Assembly: GCA_937884915.1 (NCBI GenBank)
Contig: CALAAN010000360.1
Span: forward strand, 1-6,266
Direction of reading: 5' to 3'
Origin: an uncultured Oscillibacter sp.
GTDB taxonomy: Bacteria; Bacillota; Clostridia; Oscillospirales; Oscillospiraceae
Length of the DNA stretch: 6,266 bases
The notes below the pieces were generated by a model that saw only the letters and a list, made by a program, of their open reading frames with translations, did not search any database and had not been told where the DNA came from. This document shows, in pieces, positions 1 through 6,266 of the stretch. The position numbers and the translations under genes were made by a program. Position 1 is the stretch's first letter. Every line of letters begins with the position of its first letter.

Positions 1-432
1 CAGTTCGGCGGCCAGCGCTTCGGCGAAATGGAAGTTTGGGCCCTCGAGGCTTACGGCGCGGCGTACACCCTGCAGGAGATCCTGACGGTCAAGTCCGACG
101 ACGTGACCGGCCGTGTGCGCACCTACGAGTCCATCGTCAAGGGCCACAACATCCCGCAGCCCGGCGTGCCCGAGTCGTTCAAGGTCCTTGTCAAGGAGCT
201 TCAGGCCCTGTGCCTCGATGTTCAGGTCCTCGACCGCGACGGCAACCAGATCGAGCTCAAGGAAGACGAAGACGCGATGGATACGTTCAACCTCGCCCGC
301 ATGGACGCCGAGGATGACCGCCACCGCAACAACCCGTTTGCCGATGAAGCCGAGCTCGAGGACGCAGGCTTTGAATATGTCGCGGATGATGAAGTCAACG
401 CCGACTTTGCCGGCGACGATCAGGAAGACTGA
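1..432 (+). CDS. rpoB: DNA-directed RNA polymerase subunit beta, C-terminal part (5' truncated by window)
   Basis: This is the last 143 codons of the beta subunit of RNA polymerase, open in frame 1 from the window edge to the TGA at 430-432. The first residues, QFGGQRFGEMEVWALEAYGA, are the near-invariant beta C-terminal signature. TLQEILTVKSDDVTGRV and VPESFKVLVKELQ follow; in this family they form the clamp-anchoring C-terminal region that packs against the beta' N-terminus. After about residue 80 of this fragment the sequence becomes a long acidic tail (DEDAMD, DAEDDR, ADEAELED, FAGDDQED). Such tails are usual and poorly conserved in Bacillota. rpoC starts 22 nt downstream with its own strong ribosome binding site, so the two are cotranscribed as rpoBC. 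An ATG at 28 lies inside the conserved core and is not a real start. The identification is certain; nothing can be said about the missing N-terminal part or the rifampicin region. Confidence 0.98.
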   Translation, partial: QFGGQRFGEMEVWALEAYGAAYTLQEILTVKSDDVTGRVRTYESIVKGHNIPQPGVPESFKVLVKELQALCLDVQVLDRDGNQIELKEDEDAMDTFNLARMDAEDDRHRNNPFADEAELEDAGFEYVADDEVNADFAGDDQED

Positions 433-433
433 G

Positions 434-444
434 AAAAGGAGGAG
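434..444 (+). promoter_or_regulatory. Ribosome binding site of rpoC
   Basis: AAAAGGAGGAG in the 22-nt rpoB-rpoC gap contains a full AGGAGG core (437-442), 12 nt before the ATG at 455. It supports that ATG as the rpoC start and fits independent high-level initiation within the rpoBC transcript. Confidence 0.9.
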
Positions 445-454
445 CATATAGAAA

Positions 455-4135
<3,681 letters not shown>

Positions 4136-4161
4136 GCTAAAACCTCATGGATTGAATAGGC

Positions 4162-4196
4162 AAAAAGAGACGTGGAATTTCCCGCGTCTCTTTTTT
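4162..4196 (+). terminator. Intrinsic terminator of rpoBC
   Basis: GAGACGTGG (4167-4175) pairs with CCGCGTCTC (4182-4190), giving 9 bp with one G-T wobble and a 6-nt loop AATTTC. Six T's follow (4191-4196). Five A's at 4162-4166 precede the stem, so it can extend through A-T pairs and could also terminate transcription from the - strand. It lies 26 nt after the rpoC stop and should end the rpoBC transcript. Confidence 0.93.
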
Positions 4197-4332
4197 GCTG
4201 AATTGGCGGCAAATGGGAACGTTTGACCGCTTCTTTTCAAAAGTTTGACACACCGGCGCGGAACGCACAAAAAAATTCGGGAAAAGCCCGTTATTTCAGC
4301 GATTATTTTGTGTAGGCAGTCATAAAAAACGC

Positions 4333-4361
4333 TTGACGGCTTGTGCACCTCATGGTATAAT
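4333..4361 (+). promoter_or_regulatory. Vegetative (sigma-A type) promoter of the L7Ae-rpsL-rpsG-fusA unit
   Basis: The -35 box TTGACG (4333-4338, 5 of 6 matches) and a perfect -10 box TATAAT (4356-4361) are separated by the optimal 17 bp. TGG directly before the -10 box (4353-4355) adds an extended -10 TGn element, and an A run (4324-4329) lies just upstream of the -35 box. Transcription should start near 4366-4370, giving a leader of about 50 nt before the GTG at 4419. It lies downstream of the rpoBC terminator, so it can drive the ribosomal-protein genes independently. Confidence 0.92.
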
Positions 4362-4370
4362 TTCAACTTG

Positions 4371-4387
4371 CGTGGGTATGTCCCACG
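4371..4387 (+). promoter_or_regulatory. Hairpin at the 5' end of the leader mRNA
   Basis: CGTGGG (4371-4376) pairs perfectly with CCCACG (4382-4387) around a TATGT loop, within a few nt of the predicted transcription start. Such 5' stems often protect mRNAs from decay. Part of the 3' arm could instead pair with sequence around the ribosome binding site: TCCC 4381-4384 with GGGA 4409-4412, and ACGG 4385-4388 with CCGT 4400-4403. The stem is plain in the sequence; a regulatory role is inference. Confidence 0.55.
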
Positions 4388-4404
4388 GAATTTGTCATAC
4401 CGTC

Positions 4405-4412
4405 AGGAGGGA
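4405..4412 (+). promoter_or_regulatory. Ribosome binding site deciding the GTG start at 4419
   Basis: AGGAGGGA contains a full AGGAGG (4405-4410), 8 nt before GTG 4419-4421. No other in-frame start has a comparable site: the frame is open upstream to a TTG at 4341, but that codon lies inside the promoter. Confidence 0.88.
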
Positions 4413-4418
4413 CCTGCC

Positions 4419-4664
4419 GTGACGCCGGATCTGTCCACTTGCCGCAAGGTAGCGGGCATCAAGCAGACGATGCGTGCACTGCGGGAACACCGCGCGGAAA
4501 AGCTGTATATCGCCTGCGATGCAGACCCCGCCGTGCTTGCGCCGGTCGAAGCGTTCGCACGCGAAGAGAACATTGAGATCGACGATCGCGCCACGATGGC
4601 GCAGCTTGGCCGCAGCGCGGGTATCGCCGTTGGCGCGGCGGTGATCGCCGTTCTGAGAAATTAA
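4419..4664 (+). CDS. L7Ae/YbxF-type K-turn RNA-binding ribosomal-like protein (81 aa)
   Basis: This is a small protein of the L7Ae/L30e/S12e/Gadd45 RNA-binding family, of the type B. subtilis calls YbxF (82 aa), which sits in the same rpoC-rpsL interval. Family members bind kink-turn RNA; the bacterial ones are ribosome-associated with no essential role firmly assigned. Visible family features are GIKQTMRAL near the N-terminus (13-21, the glycine-lysine RNA-contact turn), a beta strand LYIACDADP (29-37), and the signature LGRSAGIAVGAA (63-74) ending in a hydrophobic strand (VIAVL). Length matches the family. The GTG start is fixed by the ribosome binding site 8 nt upstream; the residues before it in the same frame overlap the promoter. 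It is the first gene of the unit driven from 4333-4361, and rpsL follows after 74 nt. As a K-turn binder at the head of a ribosomal-protein operon it is a candidate for feedback control, but I found no clear K-turn in its leader. Confidence 0.9.
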   Translation: MTPDLSTCRKVAGIKQTMRALREHRAEKLYIACDADPAVLAPVEAFAREENIEIDDRATMAQLGRSAGIAVGAAVIAVLRN

Positions 4665-4672
4665 GGTTTTTT

Positions 4673-4695
4673 CGGGATATTTTACCGATATCCTG
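4673..4695 (+). promoter_or_regulatory. Hairpin in the L7Ae-rpsL spacer
   Basis: GGATAT (4675-4680) pairs with ATATCC (4688-4693) around a 7-nt loop, extended by a G-T wobble and a C-G pair to 8 bp. It is followed by TAAAAAATATATAT, not by a T run, so it is not an intrinsic terminator. It could be a processing or stability element between cistrons. The function is unknown. Confidence 0.4.
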
Positions 4696-4723
4696 TAAAA
4701 AATATATATCACATCATTTCAGG

Positions 4724-4730
4724 AAAGGAG
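4724..4730 (+). promoter_or_regulatory. Ribosome binding site of rpsL
   Basis: AAAGGAG lies 8 nt before the ATG at 4739 and fixes the S12 start, which also matches the family N-terminus MPTFNQLVRKG. Confidence 0.88.
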
Positions 4731-4738
4731 AAACAAGA

Positions 4739-5155
4739 ATGCCTACTTTTAACCAGTTGGTTCGCAAGGGCAGACAGCAGTCGACTTACAAGTCCAACTC
4801 CCCGGCTCTGCAGTATGGTCTTAACACGCTGAAGAACAAGGAGACCGACCTCGCCTCTCCCCAGAAGCGTGGCGTTTGCACCGCAGTTCGTACTGCGACC
4901 CCGAAGAAGCCGAACTCCGCTCTTCGTAAGATCGCCCGTGTCCGCCTCACCAATGGCTATGAGGTCACCGCTTACATCCCCGGCGTCGGTCATTCCCTGC
5001 AGGAGCACTCTGTGGTCATGATCCGCGGCGGCCGTGTGAAGGACCTCCCTGGTGTGCGTTACCACATCATCCGCGGCACTCTGGACGCTCAGGGCGTGCA
5101 GGGCCGTATGCAGTCCCGTTCCAAGTACGGCGCCAAGCGCCCGAAGCAGAAGTAA
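4739..5155 (+). CDS. rpsL: 30S ribosomal protein S12 (138 aa)
   Basis: S12 sits at the decoding centre of the 30S subunit and sets translational accuracy. The protein is complete at 138 aa, the same length as the B. subtilis protein. It carries the extra 13 or so residues typical of Gram-positive S12 between SPALQYG (21-27) and SPQKRGVCT (40-48), which E. coli S12 lacks. Conserved decoding loops are TPKKPNSALRK (54-64) and GGRVKDLPGVRYH (97-109). K56 and K101 correspond to the two lysines whose substitution gives streptomycin resistance (E. coli K43 and K88 counting Met), and both are wild type, as is P104. D102 is the aspartate that is methylthiolated by RimO in some bacteria. The basic C-terminus RSKYGAKRPKQK contacts 16S rRNA. 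The gene follows the L7Ae-like gene and precedes rpsG after an unusually roomy 146-nt spacer. Identification is certain. Confidence 0.99.
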   Translation: MPTFNQLVRKGRQQSTYKSNSPALQYGLNTLKNKETDLASPQKRGVCTAVRTATPKKPNSALRKIARVRLTNGYEVTAYIPGVGHSLQEHSVVMIRGGRVKDLPGVRYHIIRGTLDAQGVQGRMQSRSKYGAKRPKQK

Positions 5156-5176
5156 GGCTGCGACCTTGAAATGAGC

Positions 5177-5228
5177 TTTGCCGAAAAGGTTTGATATATA
5201 TTTTTGTGTCATTCACCTCTTTGGCAGG
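5177..5228 (+). promoter_or_regulatory. Long imperfect hairpin in the rpsL-rpsG spacer
   Basis: TGCCGAAAAGGT (5179-5190) pairs with ACCTCTTTGGCA (5215-5226) as a 12-position stem with one A-C mismatch and one G-T wobble. Two further outer T-G pairs are possible (5177 and 5178 with 5228 and 5227). Above a small 1x3 internal loop, TGATATA (5192-5198) pairs with TTGTGTCA-side bases 5205-5211 through seven pairs, including two wobbles, closing a 6-nt loop. There is no T run after it, so it is not a terminator. Its place matches the intercistronic region where E. coli S7 binds its own mRNA; whether it does so here is inference. Confidence 0.5.
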
Positions 5229-5236
5229 CCGGAACA

Positions 5237-5258
5237 CGATGGGGGAGAGCCCCATTCG
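5237..5258 (+). promoter_or_regulatory. GC-rich hairpin upstream of rpsG
   Basis: ATGGGG (5239-5244) pairs perfectly with CCCCAT (5250-5255) around a GAGAG loop. Two more pairs (C5237-G5258, G5238-C5257) form past a single bulged T at 5256. It ends 43 nt before the rpsG start and is not followed by T's. Together with the longer hairpin just upstream it makes most of this spacer foldable, consistent with a structured translational control element. Confidence 0.5.
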
Positions 5259-5286
5259 CGAGTACCTATGATTTCTAAATTATAAG

Positions 5287-5294
5287 AAGGAGGG
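5287..5294 (+). promoter_or_regulatory. Ribosome binding site deciding the GTG start of rpsG
   Basis: AAGGAGGG is a near-perfect anti-16S sequence ending 7 nt before GTG 5302-5304. It supports the GTG start over the internal ATG codons, which lie past the conserved N-terminus. Confidence 0.92.
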
Positions 5295-5301
5295 AAGCAA
5301 A

Positions 5302-5772
5302 GTGCCCAGAAGAGGTAATGTTCCCAAGAGAGAAGTTCTGCCCGATCCTATGTACAACAGCGTCCTGGTGACCAAGCTCGTCAACAGCGTGATGCTCGAC
5401 GGCAAGAAGGGCGTCGCCCAGAAGGTCGTTTACAGCGCATTCGACATGATCAAGGACAAGACCGGCAACGAGCCTCTCGATGTTTTCAACCAGGCCATGG
5501 AGAATATCATGCCCAGCCTGGAGACCAAGTCCCGCCGCGTCGGCGGTGCCACCTATCAGGTGCCGATGGAAGTCCGTCCCGCCCGTCGTCAGACCCTCGG
5601 TCTGCGCTGGCTGACGGCCTATGCCCGCGCCCGTGGTGAGCGCACCATGGCCGAGCGCCTGGCTGGCGAGATCATGGATGCTGCCAACAACAGCGGCAGC
5701 GCCGTGAAGAAACGCGAAGATACCCACAAGATGGCCGAATCCAACAAGGCATTCGCCCACTTCCGCTGGTAA
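5302..5772 (+). CDS. rpsG: 30S ribosomal protein S7 (156 aa)
   Basis: S7 is a primary 16S rRNA-binding protein that nucleates assembly of the 30S head and lies near the E site and mRNA exit. The protein is complete at the usual 156 aa and starts MPRRGNVPKREVLPDPMYNS. Conserved features include LVNSVMLDGKKGVAQKVVY (26-44), the beta-hairpin GGATYQVPMEV (81-91), PARRQTLGLRWL (93-104), and KKREDTHKMAESNKAFAHFRW at the C-terminus (136-156). The basic N-terminal arm and the hairpin are the known rRNA contacts. The start codon is GTG, with a strong ribosome binding site 7 nt upstream. The 146-nt spacer before the gene can form two hairpins; in E. coli, S7 represses the str operon by binding the spacer at this place. 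fusA follows after 18 nt, so the two are surely cotranscribed. Identification is certain. Confidence 0.99.
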   Translation: MPRRGNVPKREVLPDPMYNSVLVTKLVNSVMLDGKKGVAQKVVYSAFDMIKDKTGNEPLDVFNQAMENIMPSLETKSRRVGGATYQVPMEVRPARRQTLGLRWLTAYARARGERTMAERLAGEIMDAANNSGSAVKKREDTHKMAESNKAFAHFRW

Positions 5773-5773
5773 C

Positions 5774-5778
5774 GGAGG
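5774..5778 (+). promoter_or_regulatory. Ribosome binding site of fusA
   Basis: GGAGG lies directly after the rpsG stop and 12 nt before the ATG at 5791, a slightly long spacing. Initiation may be helped by translational coupling with rpsG, whose stop codon is at 5770-5772. Confidence 0.75.
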
Positions 5779-5790
5779 AACGAGAGAATT

Positions 5791-6266
5791 ATGGCAAGAA
5801 AAGTCTCTCTGGAAAACACCAGAAATATCGGCATCATGGCCCATATCGACGCTGGCAAGACCACGACTACCGAGCGTATTCTGTACTACACCGGCGTCAA
5901 CTACAAGATCGGCGAGACCCACGACGGTACCGCCACGATGGACTGGATGGCTCAGGAACAGGAGCGGGGTATCACCATCACCTCCGCTGCTACCACCTGC
6001 TATTGGAAGGGCAGCAAGAACCAGTTCCCGCAGACCCGTCTGAACATCATCGACACCCCGGGCCACGTCGACTTCACCGTTGAGGTCGAGCGCTCCCTGC
6101 GCGTTCTGGACGGCTCTGTGACCGTTCTCTGCGCCAAGGGCGGCGTCGAGCCTCAGTCTGAAACGGTGTGGCGTCAGGCTGATAACTACAAGGTCCCCCG
6201 CATGATCTACGTCAACAAGATGGATATCATGGGCGCGGACTTCTACAACGTGCTCAACATGATCCA
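5791..6266 (+). CDS. fusA: Translation elongation factor G, N-terminal part (3' truncated by window)
   Basis: EF-G is the GTPase that drives translocation of tRNA and mRNA on the ribosome and, with RRF, ribosome recycling. The window holds 158 codons plus 2 nt, all within the GTP-binding domain. The G motifs are all visible: G1 AHIDAGKTT (17-25), the switch I/G2 segment EQERGITITSAA (56-67), G3 DTPGH (88-92, with the catalytic H92), and G4 NKMD (142-145). GGVEPQSETVWRQAD (117-131) is the classic EF-G signature and separates it from EF-Tu and from tetracycline-resistance TetM-type proteins. Residues 140-152, YVNKMDIMGADFY, resemble clostridial EF-G as I recall it. The start ATG follows rpsG by 18 nt. 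The C-terminal four domains, and hence the fusidic acid region, lie beyond the window. A second fusA-like paralogue elsewhere cannot be excluded, but the str-operon position marks this as the housekeeping copy. Confidence 0.98.
   Translation, partial: MARKVSLENTRNIGIMAHIDAGKTTTTERILYYTGVNYKIGETHDGTATMDWMAQEQERGITITSAATTCYWKGSKNQFPQTRLNIIDTPGHVDFTVEVERSLRVLDGSVTVLCAKGGVEPQSETVWRQADNYKVPRMIYVNKMDIMGADFYNVLNMI

Larger units (their letters stand above)
4136..4418. other. Intergenic region between the rpoBC unit and the L7Ae-rpsL-rpsG-fusA unit
   Basis: This 283-nt gap is richer in A and T than the flanking genes. It holds the rpoBC terminator, then about 135 nt with no supported gene (4197-4332), then the promoter and leader of the next unit. 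The middle part contains two GTTTGAC copies (4221-4227 and 4243-4249) and a short CGGG/CCCG hairpin (4278-4290). No RNA gene or convincing coding region is seen on either strand. Confidence 0.8.

Noticed and set aside
4245..4250. Perfect -35-like TTGACA
   Set aside because: No acceptable -10 box lies 15-19 bp downstream; the bases there are GC-rich and then a plain A run.
4269..4290. Possible - strand terminator (CGGG/CCCG hairpin followed by T7 on the - strand)
   Set aside because: The stem is only 4 bp and there is no - strand gene nearby to terminate. The rpoBC terminator is already able to work in both directions.
4145..4366. 73-aa open frame on the - strand in the rpoC-L7Ae gap
   Set aside because: It overlaps the rpoBC terminator and the forward promoter, and the protein resembles no family I recognise.
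4341..4418. Longer L7Ae-like protein starting at TTG 4341
   Set aside because: That codon and the next codons lie inside the promoter (between and across the -35 and -10 boxes), upstream of the predicted transcript start. The family length and the strong ribosome binding site fit GTG 4419.
4739..5155. Streptomycin-resistance substitution in S12
   Set aside because: K56, K101 and P104, the positions matching the classic resistance sites, are all wild type.
5275..6066. 263-aa open frame on the - strand across rpsG and fusA
   Set aside because: It is the antisense of two certain, highly conserved genes, with no domain of its own; another product of the same codon bias.
5791..6266. fusA fragment as a TetM-type ribosomal protection gene
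   Set aside because: It lies 18 nt after rpsG in the str operon, and GGVEPQSETVWRQAD plus AHIDAGKTTTTERIL are EF-G signatures.

Overview
The window is a housekeeping transcription and translation locus, read entirely on the + strand. In order it holds the 3' end of rpoB (RNA polymerase beta), complete rpoC (beta'), a small L7Ae/YbxF-type RNA-binding protein gene, rpsL (S12), rpsG (S7) and the 5' end of fusA (EF-G). This gene order, strong AGGAGG-type ribosome binding sites, an S12 with the longer Gram-positive N-terminal region, a beta' with no large insertion in the trigger loop, and the EF-G wording NKMDIMGADFY all point to a Bacillota genome of class Clostridia. The GC-rich codon use suggests a gut-type lineage near the Oscillospirales; that last step is inference.

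Layout: 1-432 rpoB end; 455-4135 rpoC; 4136-4418 a gene-free stretch with a strong intrinsic terminator (4162-4196) and then an excellent sigma-A-type promoter (TTGACG, 17 bp, TGGTATAAT; 4333-4361). A second transcription unit follows: L7Ae-like gene (4419-4664), rpsL (4739-5155), rpsG (5302-5772) and fusA (5791 to the window end). rpoBC and the str-type operon therefore look like two separately promoted units. The second unit has leaders and spacers that can fold: a hairpin at the predicted mRNA 5' end, one hairpin before rpsL, and two in the 146-nt rpsL-rpsG spacer. In E. coli the corresponding spacer is where S7 represses its own operon.

The most unusual observation is in rpoC. The N-terminal zinc-binding domain keeps its first cysteine pair (C59, C61), but the segment that normally carries the second pair (consensus VxCxxCGVEV) is absent. 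The flanks are joined cleanly and in frame at 667/668. The rest of beta', including the catalytic NADFDGD and the second zinc site, is intact. This is either a real loss of the beta' Zn1 site or a local sequence or assembly deletion. I see no mobile element, CRISPR array, RNA gene, phage gene or novel multi-gene system here.
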